A stretch of DNA of 64,000 bases from Erysipelatoclostridium sp. An173 (GTDB taxonomy: Bacteria; Bacillota_I; Bacilli_A; Erysipelotrichales; Coprobacillaceae): positions 1 to 64,000 of the forward strand of contig NZ_NFKR01000005.1 in the NCBI RefSeq assembly GCF_002160495.1, given 5' to 3'. A program made the position numbers and the translations under genes. The notes below the pieces were generated by a model, which was not told the origin of the DNA, made no database searches, and worked only from the letters and a program-made list of their open reading frames with translations. Below, one piece after another: positions 55,695 to 63,636 of this stretch; position 1 is the first letter of the stretch; every line of letters begins with the position of its first letter.

Positions 55695-55976
55695 ATGGAA
55701 CAGGATATTTTAGACCGGCTTTATTATGGGAAAATCGTGCCGTGGGAAAACCGCAGGGGCAATACGCCGGAAATGGATTTGCTCAGTGGGCAGGTGGATC
55801 AGGACATCCAATGGTTGAAAAAGGTCCTGGGCGATAAGGAAAAGGAAGTGCTGGGGCACCTTTTGGAGAATGCTTCAGAACTGGAACGGCTGCAGGTCTG
55901 CGAGGGATTTAAGGATGGATTCCGGCTTGGGATACAGCTTGTAGTGGCTGGCCTTGGCGGTGAGAAACAGCCATAA
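55695..55976 (+). CDS. Small DUF6809-like protein
   Basis: 93 residues, all helical: 'DILDRLYYGKIVPWENRRGN' at the start and 'LQVCEGFKDGFRLGIQLVVA' at the end, the pattern of small DUF6809-type proteins on mobile elements. It begins immediately after the DUF4314 stop codon, behind GATGAGGAGG. Function unknown. Confidence 0.62.
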   Translation: MEQDILDRLYYGKIVPWENRRGNTPEMDLLSGQVDQDIQWLKKVLGDKEKEVLGHLLENASELERLQVCEGFKDGFRLGIQLVVAGLGGEKQP

Positions 55977-56027
55977 ACTACACAATATCCCGCGGTCATC
56001 TTTGTGTAATATATAACGCGGAATTAA

Positions 56028-56077
56028 CTTGCTATTATCCTCTTTTAGAGCGAATATGTGTACACCGAAAGGGAAAA
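56028..56077 (+). repeat. Leader element R2
   Basis: CTTGCTATTATCCTCTTTTA then GAGCGAATATGTGTACACCG and AAAGGGAAAA, a well-conserved copy. TTGCTA and ATATGT are 19 bases apart, as in R3 and R4. It precedes the amidoligase start by 38 bases. Confidence 0.85.
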
Positions 56078-56114
56078 CACACAGCCGCAGGGCAGAAAAA
56101 CGGAGGATTTCAGA

Positions 56115-57065
56115 ATGAACGAGAAAACAGCAAGGCAGATTGCAGAGATGAAGAACCAGACCATCGGGGTCGAGGTGGAGATGAACAGCATCACCCGCCA
56201 GAAGGCAGCGAAGGTTGCCGCTACCTACTTCGGCACAGGCAGATACGAGAACACCGCCGGCCGCAACGGGTACAGCACCTGGAGCGCATGGGACGGCCAG
56301 GGACGCGAATGGAAATTCCAGAAGGACGTTTCTATTGCGGGACCGGAAGAACAGAAATGCGAACTGGTCACCCCAATCCTGACCTACGGCGACATCGAAA
56401 CCCTGCAGGAGCTTTGCAGGCAGCTTAGACACGCCGGAGCGAAAAGCGATGCCAGCCGGGGGTGTGGAGTTCACATCCACATCGGAGCGCAGGGGCACAC
56501 GCCGCAGAGCCTTCGGAACCTTGCCAACATCATGGCGAGTCACGAGAGCCTGATTGCCGAGGCGTTGAAGCTTGACCGGGGTCGCATGAACCGCTACTGC
56601 CGCACGGTAGACCCACGGTTCTTGGAGCAGGTCAACCGCAGGAAGCCCCGCACAATGTCACAGCTTGCGGACATCTGGTACAACAGCAACGGCGCAAGCT
56701 ACGGAAGAAACCACCATTACAACGATAGCCGCTACCATATGCTCAACCTCCACGCCACTTTTACCAAAGGCACGGTCGAGTTCCGGCTCTTCCAGTTTGA
56801 TGAGCCGACAGCCGAGCGCCGGGGCGGCATCCACGCAGGGCAGCTTAAGAGCTACATCCAGCTTTGCCTGGCCTTAAGCCAGATGGCAAAGGATGTGCGG
56901 ACGGCAAGCCCTAAGCCCCAGCAGAACGAGAACCCCAAATACGCCATGCGCACCTGGCTCCTCCGCCTGGGCTTCATCGGTGAGGAGTTCGCAACGGCCA
57001 GGGATTTTCTGACCCGCAATCTTTCTGGGGACACAGCCTTCCGGCACGGTAGAGCCGCCGCTTGA
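56115..57065 (+). CDS. Amidoligase-family protein
   Basis: 316 residues of the COOH-NH2 ligase (amidoligase) family related to glutamine synthetase and glutamate-cysteine ligase. E20 and E22 in TIGVEVEMNS, 'CGVHIHIG' and 'GTVEFRLFQF' are the metal- and ATP-binding motifs. The family forms amide or peptide bonds, and in published genome surveys occurs beside cyclotransferases in phages and ICEs. The tail (NPKYAMRTWLLRLGFIG, 'NLSGDTAFRHG') is shared with the protein at 54596. ACGGAGGA precedes the ATG. Substrates unknown. Confidence 0.85.
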   Translation: MNEKTARQIAEMKNQTIGVEVEMNSITRQKAAKVAATYFGTGRYENTAGRNGYSTWSAWDGQGREWKFQKDVSIAGPEEQKCELVTPILTYGDIETLQELCRQLRHAGAKSDASRGCGVHIHIGAQGHTPQSLRNLANIMASHESLIAEALKLDRGRMNRYCRTVDPRFLEQVNRRKPRTMSQLADIWYNSNGASYGRNHHYNDSRYHMLNLHATFTKGTVEFRLFQFDEPTAERRGGIHAGQLKSYIQLCLALSQMAKDVRTASPKPQQNENPKYAMRTWLLRLGFIGEEFATARDFLTRNLSGDTAFRHGRAAA

Positions 57066-57090
57066 AGGACACGCAGGAGTTAGCCTCCTG

Positions 57091-57139
57091 CCACCTTACC
57101 CTTGACCGCCTCGGCGGTCTTAAGGTGGTAGAAGGGTAA
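57091..57139 (+). promoter_or_regulatory. Leader with two mutually exclusive hairpins
   Basis: CCACCTTA/TAAGGTGG (57091-57098 with 57121-57128) encloses GACCGCC/GGCGGTC (57104-57110 with 57113-57119). TTACCCTT (57096-57103) can instead pair with AAGGGTAA (57132-57139), which would break the outer stem. It lies between the amidoligase stop and the cyclotransferase ribosome binding site. Confidence 0.55.
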
Positions 57140-57162
57140 CCCCTTCGGAAAGGATGGATACC

Positions 57163-57639
57163 ATGAAAGAAAAAAGATACTACATTGCTTACGGCAGCAA
57201 CCTGAATGTCGGGCAGATGCGGATGCGCTGTCCCCACGCCACGATCCTCGGCACGGCCAACCTGAAGGGCTGGGAACTGCTTTTTAAGGGGAGTAAGACC
57301 GGCTCCTACCTGACCATCGAGGAAAGCGAAGGCGGCACAGTCCCTGTGGTGATCTGGGAGGTAACAGCAACCGATGAAGCCGCTCTCGACCGCTACGAAG
57401 GATTTCCCAACTTTTACTACAAAAGGGACATCCGGCTTCAGTACAAAGGCATCCGCACCGGGAAGCGCAGGACGGTGACGGCCTTTGCCTACATCATGCA
57501 TGAGGACAGGCTGATTGGGATTCCGAGCAATTTCTATATGCGGACCTGCCTGGAAGGGTACGACACCTTCCGCTTCGACAAGGATATTCTGGTTGATGCT
57601 TATGATAAATGCCTGGAGGTATGCGGATATGAAGGATAA
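57163..57639 (+). CDS. Gamma-glutamylcyclotransferase-like (AIG2/GGCT fold) protein
   Basis: 158 residues. 'YIAYGSNL' at 7-14 is the substrate-binding loop and E79 in 'LDRYEGFP' the catalytic glutamate of the GGCT fold. These enzymes cleave gamma-glutamyl amides by cyclisation, the opposite of amide formation by the amidoligase encoded just before it. The start ATG 57163 uses GGAAAGGATGG; an ATG at 57154 overlaps it. It overlaps the zinc-ribbon gene by 11 bases. Confidence 0.85.
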   Translation: MKEKRYYIAYGSNLNVGQMRMRCPHATILGTANLKGWELLFKGSKTGSYLTIEESEGGTVPVVIWEVTATDEAALDRYEGFPNFYYKRDIRLQYKGIRTGKRRTVTAFAYIMHEDRLIGIPSNFYMRTCLEGYDTFRFDKDILVDAYDKCLEVCGYEG

Positions 57640-57829
57640 CATCACAAGGATGGCTGTCTGCCCGCTTTGCGGCAGGATCTACCACGGCGCTCCGGCGCTT
57701 TCCAGAGAGGACAACGAAACGCTCATCTGCCCGGACTGCGGCACCCGTCAGGCTCTCCAGTCCATCGGCGTGGAGCCATCTGAACAGGAGCAGATCATTG
57801 AGACAATCCACCGCCATACGCAGGAGTGA
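57629..57829 (+). CDS. Small zinc-ribbon protein of the amidoligase block
   Basis: 66 residues with CPLCG and CPDCG forming one zinc ribbon (about residues 11-38) and a short helical tail. GGAGG precedes the ATG, which lies within the cyclotransferase gene, so the two are translationally coupled. Possibly an adaptor or nucleic-acid-binding partner. Confidence 0.65.
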   Translation: MKDNITRMAVCPLCGRIYHGAPALSREDNETLICPDCGTRQALQSIGVEPSEQEQIIETIHRHTQE

Positions 57830-57879
57830 TATACACAATTTGTTCCTCCAATTTTTGTACAGATTATGCTCCGAATTAA

Positions 57880-57930
57880 CTTGATAATATGTGCTTTTAG
57901 AGCGAATATGTACACACCGAAAGGGAAAAC
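57880..57930 (+). repeat. Leader element R3
   Basis: CTTGATAATATGTGCTTTTA then GAGCGAATATGTACACACCG and AAAGGGAAAAC. It is closest to R2, with about 35 identical bases, and 22 bases before the gene at 57953. Confidence 0.85.
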
Positions 57931-57952
57931 GAAGAAAACGGAGGATACGAAG

Positions 57953-58270
57953 ATGAAAGAAACAGGGATTAAGAGATACGAGGACTACACCGAGAACTGC
58001 GTAAACCGCTACCGGCTGCCGAACACCAGCACGATGGAGAACCTTTCGATGAAGGTCACCGCCGGCGAGGGCGCGGTGCTGAAGATGGGCGACAAGGTAC
58101 TGGTCACCGACCATGCCTGGAAGGGATTCATCGCCGGGGTGTACGAGTTCATCGAGACACCGGAAGAAACCGGGTACAGCTACATTGAGTGCCGCCTGAA
58201 CCTCATCTCCATGAGCGCAGAACTTTTCGAGGATGGTGGCCACGCCATCGCCTGGGCGATGCAGCAGTAA
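57953..58270 (+). CDS. Hypothetical protein, unknown family
   Basis: 105 residues, with a polar helical start 'YEDYTENCVNRYRLPNTSTM' and a beta-rich second half 'AVLKMGDKVLVTDHAWKGFI' ending in 'AIAWAMQQ'. GGAGG lies 7 bases before the ATG, and repeat R3 precedes it. It is the last accessory gene before the large terminase gene. I do not recognise it. Confidence 0.6.
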   Translation: MKETGIKRYEDYTENCVNRYRLPNTSTMENLSMKVTAGEGAVLKMGDKVLVTDHAWKGFIAGVYEFIETPEETGYSYIECRLNLISMSAELFEDGGHAIAWAMQQ

Positions 58271-58298
58271 CAACAGCAAAGACAATAACCTGAGATCG

Positions 58299-58360
58299 AG
58301 CCGCATGGCTCTTTCTCTCGTACAGAACCATTTTGGAGGTCGCAGAGATGCGGCTATTTT
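58299..58360 (+). other. Leader hairpin before the large terminase gene
   Basis: AGCCGCAT (58299-58306) pairs with ATGCGGCT (58348-58355), followed by ATTTTTATGCC; it can also fold locally as GAGCC/GGCTC. The overall plan matches the leader before the HNH gene. Confidence 0.5.
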
Positions 58361-58384
58361 TATGCCATTCGGGAGGTGATGTCC

Positions 58385-59986
58385 ATGCGGAAACTGAAGA
58401 AATACAAGCCTACAAAGTTTATGGCAAAGACCTCGCACTACGATAAGGACGCCGCCGACTATGCGGTGATGTTCATTGAGTCCCTCTGTCATACCAAGGG
58501 CACCTGGGCGGGAAAGCCCTTTGAACTGATCGACTGGCAGGAGCAGATCATCCGCGACCTGTTCGGTGTCTTAAAGCCCAACGGCTACCGTCAGTTCAAC
58601 ACGGCGTACATTGAGATCCCCAAGAAACAGGGCAAGTCGGAGCTTGCCGCCGCTGTGGCGCTCCTGCTCCTATGTGGGGACGGCGAGGAACGGGCCGAGG
58701 TGTACGGCTGCGCCGCTGACCGCAACCAGGCAAAAATCGTGTTTGATGTGGCAGTGGATATGGTGCGGTTCTGCCCGGCGCTTTCCAAGCGGGTGAAGAT
58801 CCTGGAATCCCAGAAGAAAATCACCTATCTGCCCACCAATTCTTCCTACCAGGTGCTTTCGGCGGATGTAGCGAACAAGCACGGTTTCAATACCCACGGC
58901 GTGATCTTTGATGAGCTGCATACCCAGCCCAACCGGAAACTCTTTGACGTCATGCTCCAGGGCTCCGGCGATGCCCGGATGCAGCCGCTGTATTTCCTGA
59001 TCACCACAGCGGGCAACGACACTAACTCCATCTGCTACGAGGTACACCAGAAAGCCATCGACATCGCGGAGGGCAGGAAGGTTGACCCCACCTTCTATTC
59101 TGTTATCTACGGGGCTGCCGAGGATGAGGATTGGACAGACCCCAAGGTGTGGAAAAAGGCCAATCCTTCCCTTGGCATCACGGTGGGCATTGATAAGGTG
59201 AAAGCCGCTTGTGAATCCGCCCAGCAGAATCCCGGCGAGGAGAACGCTTTCCGGCAGTTAAGGCTCAACCAGTGGGTGAAGCAGTCCGTCCGCTGGATGC
59301 CGCTGGACAAGTGGGACGCCTGCGCCTTCCCGGTTTCTGAGGACGATCTGGAGGGGCGCGTCTGCTACGGCGGTCTGGATCTTTCCTCCACTACGGACAT
59401 CACGGCCTTTGTGCTGGTGTTCCCGCCGCTGGATGAGGAGGATAAATACTACATCCTGCCGTACTTCTGGATACCGGAAGAAACGCTGGATCTTCGTGTC
59501 CGGCGCGACCATGTCCCCTACGACCTGTGGGAGCGCCAGGGGACGCTGATGACTACAGAGGGAAATGTGGTTCATTACGGCTACATTGAGAAATTCATCG
59601 AGCAGTTGGGCGAACGGTTCAACATCCGCGAGATCGCCTTTGACCGCTGGGGTGCTGTGCAGATGGTGCAGAACCTGGAGGGCATGGGATTTACGGTGGT
59701 TCCCTTCGGGCAGGGATTTAAGGATATGTCCCCGCCCACCAAGGAACTGATGAAGCTGGTGCTGGAGGAAAAAATCGCCCACGGCGGCCACCCGGTGCTG
59801 CGGTGGATGATGGACAACATCTTCATCCGCACCGACCCGGCCGGCAACATCAAGGCGGACAAGGAAAAATCCACAGAGAAGATTGACGGGGCCATTGCCA
59901 CCATCATGGGGCTTGACCGGGCGATCCGCTGTGGCAACGATACAGGCGCTTCGGTTTATGACAGCCGGGGCCTTTTGTTTATCTGA
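58385..59986 (+). CDS. Phage terminase large subunit
   Basis: 533 residues. The ATPase has Walker A 'PKKQGKSE' at about 79-86 and Walker B 'VIFDELH' with D176/E177. The nuclease domain has 'GGLDLSSTTDITAF', 'AFDRWGAVQM' and 'EKIDGAIATIMG' acidic positions. It cuts and pumps DNA into the prohead. The start ATG 58385 follows GGGAGGTG; the GTG at 58376 and ATG at 58379 overlap that site. Confidence 0.93.
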   Translation: MRKLKKYKPTKFMAKTSHYDKDAADYAVMFIESLCHTKGTWAGKPFELIDWQEQIIRDLFGVLKPNGYRQFNTAYIEIPKKQGKSELAAAVALLLLCGDGEERAEVYGCAADRNQAKIVFDVAVDMVRFCPALSKRVKILESQKKITYLPTNSSYQVLSADVANKHGFNTHGVIFDELHTQPNRKLFDVMLQGSGDARMQPLYFLITTAGNDTNSICYEVHQKAIDIAEGRKVDPTFYSVIYGAAEDEDWTDPKVWKKANPSLGITVGIDKVKAACESAQQNPGEENAFRQLRLNQWVKQSVRWMPLDKWDACAFPVSEDDLEGRVCYGGLDLSSTTDITAFVLVFPPLDEEDKYYILPYFWIPEETLDLRVRRDHVPYDLWERQGTLMTTEGNVVHYGYIEKFIEQLGERFNIREIAFDRWGAVQMVQNLEGMGFTVVPFGQGFKDMSPPTKELMKLVLEEKIAHGGHPVLRWMMDNIFIRTDPAGNIKADKEKSTEKIDGAIATIMGLDRAIRCGNDTGASVYDSRGLLFI

Positions 59987-60042
59987 GTTACTATGCACAA
60001 TTCGGGCAATGAATGTTTGTGTAAGATATTCCGCAGAAACCG

Positions 60043-60087
60043 CTTGCTAATATCCCCATTCAGAGCGAATATGCACCTACCAAAAAC
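60043..60087 (+). repeat. Leader element R4
   Basis: CTTGCTAATATCCCCATTCA then GAGCGAATATGCACCTACCA and AAAAC. TTGCTA and ATATGC are again 19 bases apart; it precedes the small gene at 60102. Confidence 0.82.
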
Positions 60088-60101
60088 AGGAGGTTTTGTT
60101 T

Positions 60102-60326
60102 ATGACAAGAGAAGAAGCAGTAAAGCTGGCAGAGAGCAAGTGGTACGAGACACAAACAGCGGAGGAAATCGTGGCATTCCAGTTATATGAGGAACGGCTT
60201 TGTATGCCGTTCCCCTTATTCCATAAGGCTGTGGAAGAGGCGTTAGGCCGTCCGGTCTATACCCATGAGTTTGCCGGTGTAGAAAATCTGCGTCAGGAAT
60301 TCGAAGCCATGAGAAAAGGAAACTGA
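60102..60326 (+). CDS. Small hypothetical protein between terminase and portal
   Basis: 74 residues, helical: 'EEAVKLAESKWYETQTAEEI' followed by 'QLYEERLCMPFPLFHKAVEE' and a charged tail. GGAGG precedes the ATG, with repeat R4 just upstream. Its position interrupts the usual terminase-portal order and suggests an accessory (moron-like) gene. Function unknown. Confidence 0.62.
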   Translation: MTREEAVKLAESKWYETQTAEEIVAFQLYEERLCMPFPLFHKAVEEALGRPVYTHEFAGVENLRQEFEAMRKGN

Positions 60327-60350
60327 AAAAAGAGAGAGTTTTGAGGGAAG

Positions 60351-60373
60351 GCATCGCGGAGGCGGTGCTTTTT
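60351..60373 (+). other. Leader hairpin before the portal gene
   Basis: GCATCGC/GCGGTGC (60351-60357 with 60362-60368, one G-U pair) followed by TTTTTCTC. It resembles a terminator but stands in the middle of the structural operon. Confidence 0.5.
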
Positions 60374-60404
60374 CTCTGTCCATTTATCGGAGAGGAGTGA
60401 TTGT

Positions 60405-61772
60405 ATGGGATTTTTAAGCGGGCTGTTTCGATCAAGAGACGCTCCGAGCAACCGCACCGCAGGCAGCGCCTACAGCTTTTTCTTTGGAGGAAGCACTGCG
60501 GGCAAGCGGGTCAATGAACGGTCTGCCATGCAGATGACGGCGGTGTATTCCTGCGTCCGCATCCTGGCAGAAGCAGTGGCAGGTCTTCCTCTGCACCTTT
60601 ACCGCTATAAGGAGGACGGAGGCAAGGAGAAAGCCATTGACCATCCGTTGTATCTGCTCCTGCATGACGAGCCGAACCCGGAGATGAGTTCTTTTGTGTT
60701 CCGGGAAACGCTCATGACCCATCTTTTGCTGTGGGGCAACGCCTATGCCCAGATTATCCGCAACGGCAAGGGCGAGGTCATTGCCCTCTATCCCCTGATG
60801 CCGGACCGGATGACGGTGGATCGTGACAGCAAGGGACAGCTTTATTACGAATACACCGTCAGCATGGATGACGCACCTACGGTCAAAGGCAGTCTTGTCC
60901 GGCTGCATCCTTCCGATGTGCTGCATATCCCAGGGCTTGGCTTTGACGGGCTGGTGGGGTATTCCCCTATCGCTATGGCAAAGAACGCCATCGGCATGGC
61001 GATTGCCTGTGAGGAGTACGGGGCGAAGTTCTTTGCCAACGGTGCGGCACCTGGCGGCGTCCTGGAGCATCCGGGTACCATCAAAGACCCGCAGCGTGTC
61101 CGGGAAAGCTGGCAGTCCACCTTCGGCGGCAGCGGCAACAGCAATAAGATTGCCGTGCTGGAAGAGGGCATGAAGTACACGCCCATCGGCATCTCCCCGG
61201 AACAGGCGCAGTTTCTGGAAACGAGGAAGTTCCAGATCAATGAGATCGCCCGGATTTTCCGGGTGCCGCCCCACATGGTGGGCGACCTGGAGAAGTCGAG
61301 CTTTTCCAACATTGAGCAGCAGTCACTGGAGTTCGTGAAATACACGCTGGAACCCTGGCTGGTGCGCTGGGAGCAGTCCATCCAGAGGACGCTATTTTCC
61401 CCGGAGGAAAAGAAACGGTATTTTGCCAAGTTCAACGTGGAAGGGCTGCTCCGGGGCGATTATGCCAGCAGGATGTCCGGCTACGCTACCGCAAGGCAGA
61501 ACGGCTGGATGAGTGCCAATGACATCCGGGAACTGGAGAACATGGACCGCATCCCTGCCGAGGAAGGCGGAGACCTGTACCTTATCAATGGCAATATGCT
61601 CCCGCTTGGAAACGCCGGGGCTTTTGCAAATACCGAAGTTAGCGATGACGGAAAGGAGGAAGATTCTGATGAAGAAGTTCTGGAAGTGGAAGAACCAGGC
61701 GGAGACGGAGACAGCTCCGGCGGAACGGACGCTGTTCCTCAACGGCACCATCGCCGAGGAAAGCTGGTTTGA
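60405..61772 (+). CDS. Phage portal protein, HK97 family
   Basis: 455 residues. 'SAMQMTAVYSCVRILAEAVA', 'LVGYSPIAMAKNAIGMAIAC', 'RKFQINEIARIFRVPPHMVG' and 'SFSNIEQQSLEFVKYTLEPW' are the HK97-type portal blocks. It forms the dodecameric DNA channel at one vertex. The acidic C-terminus (EEDSDEEVLEVEEPGGDG) overlaps the protease gene by 104 bases. GAGAGGAG precedes the ATG. Confidence 0.93.
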   Translation: MGFLSGLFRSRDAPSNRTAGSAYSFFFGGSTAGKRVNERSAMQMTAVYSCVRILAEAVAGLPLHLYRYKEDGGKEKAIDHPLYLLLHDEPNPEMSSFVFRETLMTHLLLWGNAYAQIIRNGKGEVIALYPLMPDRMTVDRDSKGQLYYEYTVSMDDAPTVKGSLVRLHPSDVLHIPGLGFDGLVGYSPIAMAKNAIGMAIACEEYGAKFFANGAAPGGVLEHPGTIKDPQRVRESWQSTFGGSGNSNKIAVLEEGMKYTPIGISPEQAQFLETRKFQINEIARIFRVPPHMVGDLEKSSFSNIEQQSLEFVKYTLEPWLVRWEQSIQRTLFSPEEKKRYFAKFNVEGLLRGDYASRMSGYATARQNGWMSANDIRELENMDRIPAEEGGDLYLINGNMLPLGNAGAFANTEVSDDGKEEDSDEEVLEVEEPGGDGDSSGGTDAVPQRHHRRGKLV

Positions 61773-62409
61773 CGATGACGTCACACCCCAGCTTTTTAAA
61801 GAGGAACTGATGGGCGGAAGCGGAGATATCACGGTCTGGATCAACAGTCCCGGCGGGGACTGTGTGGCGGCGGCCCAGATCTATAACATGCTGATGGATT
61901 ATCCGCACAACGTAATTGTGAAGATCGATGGTATCGCAGCCAGCGCCGCCTCGGTTATTGCGATGGCCGGCACGAAGGTGCTGGTATCGCCGGTGTCCAT
62001 GATGATGATCCACAATCCCATGACCGTAGCGATGGGCGATACCGCAGAGATGCAGAAAGCCATCGAGATGCTTGGCAGCGTGAAGGATTCCATCATCAAC
62101 GCCTATGAGATCAAGACCGGGCTGTCCCGCGCCAAGCTGTCCCATCTGATGGACGCGGAAACCTGGATGGATGCGAACAAGGCGGTGGAACTTGGCTTTG
62201 CCGATGATGTCCTGGCACGGGCGGAGATCCCGGAGGACATGGAGCCGCCTGCGGTTTCCATGCTGTATTCCAAAGCCGCTGTGGTCAACTCCCTGATGGA
62301 TAAGATCGCGGCCAAGTGCAGGACCAATCCTAAGAAAACCGAAGATTCCAAACCCAAGGGCCGCTCTGTAGACAGTCTCTACGAGCGGCTCAATCTTTTG
62401 AAACATTAA
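61669..62409 (+). CDS. ClpP-like phage prohead protease
   Basis: 246 residues. The ClpP fold is marked by 'ITVWINSPGGDCVAAAQIYN', the catalytic serine in 'GIAASAASVIAMAG' and the histidine in 'MMMIHNPMTVAMG'. It processes the capsid scaffold domain during head assembly. Its first 35 codons overlap the portal gene in another frame, an arrangement seen in this phage group. GGAGG lies before ATG 61669. Confidence 0.9.
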   Translation: MKKFWKWKNQAETETAPAERTLFLNGTIAEESWFDDDVTPQLFKEELMGGSGDITVWINSPGGDCVAAAQIYNMLMDYPHNVIVKIDGIAASAASVIAMAGTKVLVSPVSMMMIHNPMTVAMGDTAEMQKAIEMLGSVKDSIINAYEIKTGLSRAKLSHLMDAETWMDANKAVELGFADDVLARAEIPEDMEPPAVSMLYSKAAVVNSLMDKIAAKCRTNPKKTEDSKPKGRSVDSLYERLNLLKH

Positions 62410-62422
62410 GGAGGATACCACT

Positions 62423-63622
62423 ATGACGATTCTTGAACTGCGCGAGAAGCGCGCCAAAGCCTGGGAAGCTGCGAAAGCCTTTCTGGATTCCCACAGAAAC
62501 GATAAGGGCGTCCTGTCCGCCGAGGATGACGCCGCCTATACCCGTATGGAGCAGGAGATCACCGACCTGGGCAAGGAGATCGCCCGCCTGGAACGTCAGG
62601 AGGCGCTTGAGGCGGAACTGAACCGCCCGGTAAACAAGCCCCTGACGGGTAAGCCCATGAGCGGCAAGGAGGAGGCTAAGACCGGCCGCGCCACCGATGA
62701 GTACCGCCGGAACTTCTGGAACATGATGCGTTCCAAGGCTCCGATGCCCTCTGTGGTGAATGCGCTGCAGATCGGGACGGACTCCGAGGGCGGCTACCTG
62801 GTGCCGGATGAGTACGAGCGTACCCTGGTGGAAGCACTGGAAGAGGAAAATGTATTCCGCCAGCTTGCCAGGGTGATCCAGACTTCCAGCGGAGACCGCA
62901 AGATCCCCGTGGTGGCGACCAAGGGAACTGCTTCCTGGATTGATGAGGAAGGAGCCTACACGGAAAGCGATGATTCCTTCGGCCAGGTATCCATCGGGGC
63001 CTACAAGCTGGGGACGATGATCAAAGTTTCCGAGGAACTGTTAAACGACAGTGTCTTTGACCTGGAAAGCTACATCTCCCGTGAGTTTGCCCGCCGCATC
63101 GGCGCCAAGGAGGAGGAAGCCTTCTTTACCGGGGACGGCTCCGGCAAACCCCTGGGCATCCTGGCTGCAAGCGGCGGCGCGGAGACCGGCATCACTGCTG
63201 CGTCTGCCACCGCCATTACCGCCGATGAGCTGATCGACCTGTTCTACTCCCTGAAATCGCCTTACCGCCGCAATGCTGTGTGGGTACTGAACGATTCCAC
63301 CATCAAGGCAGTCCGTAAACTGAAAGATGGCAGCGGCCAGTACCTGTGGCAGCCTTCCCTGACTGCCGGAACGCCGGATACCATCCTGGGCAGACCTGTG
63401 CGTACTTCGGCCTATATGCCCGCCATCGCCGCCAGCGCGAAAACCATCGCTTTTGGTGATTTCAGCTACTACTGGATCGCGGACCGCCAGGGGCGTTCCT
63501 TCAAGCGCCTGAACGAACTGTATGCGGCAAACGGCCAGGTGGGCTTCCTCGCTTCCCAGCGCGTGGACGGCAAGATGATCCTGCCGGAAGCTGTTAAGGT
63601 GCTGGTACAGAAAGCATCGTAA
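62423..63622 (+). CDS. Phage major capsid protein, HK97 fold
   Basis: 399 residues. The first 75 are coiled-coil ('AYTRMEQEITDLGKEIARLE', the delta scaffold) followed by a linker and the HK97 fold ('GGYLVPDEYERTLVEALEEE', 'KVSEELLNDSVFDLESYISR', 'WVLNDSTIKAVRKLKDGSGQ'). The protease presumably removes the N-terminal scaffold. GGAGG precedes the ATG. Confidence 0.94.
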   Translation: MTILELREKRAKAWEAAKAFLDSHRNDKGVLSAEDDAAYTRMEQEITDLGKEIARLERQEALEAELNRPVNKPLTGKPMSGKEEAKTGRATDEYRRNFWNMMRSKAPMPSVVNALQIGTDSEGGYLVPDEYERTLVEALEEENVFRQLARVIQTSSGDRKIPVVATKGTASWIDEEGAYTESDDSFGQVSIGAYKLGTMIKVSEELLNDSVFDLESYISREFARRIGAKEEEAFFTGDGSGKPLGILAASGGAETGITAASATAITADELIDLFYSLKSPYRRNAVWVLNDSTIKAVRKLKDGSGQYLWQPSLTAGTPDTILGRPVRTSAYMPAIAASAKTIAFGDFSYYWIADRQGRSFKRLNELYAANGQVGFLASQRVDGKMILPEAVKVLVQKAS

Positions 63623-63636
63623 GGGAGGGTTGACAG

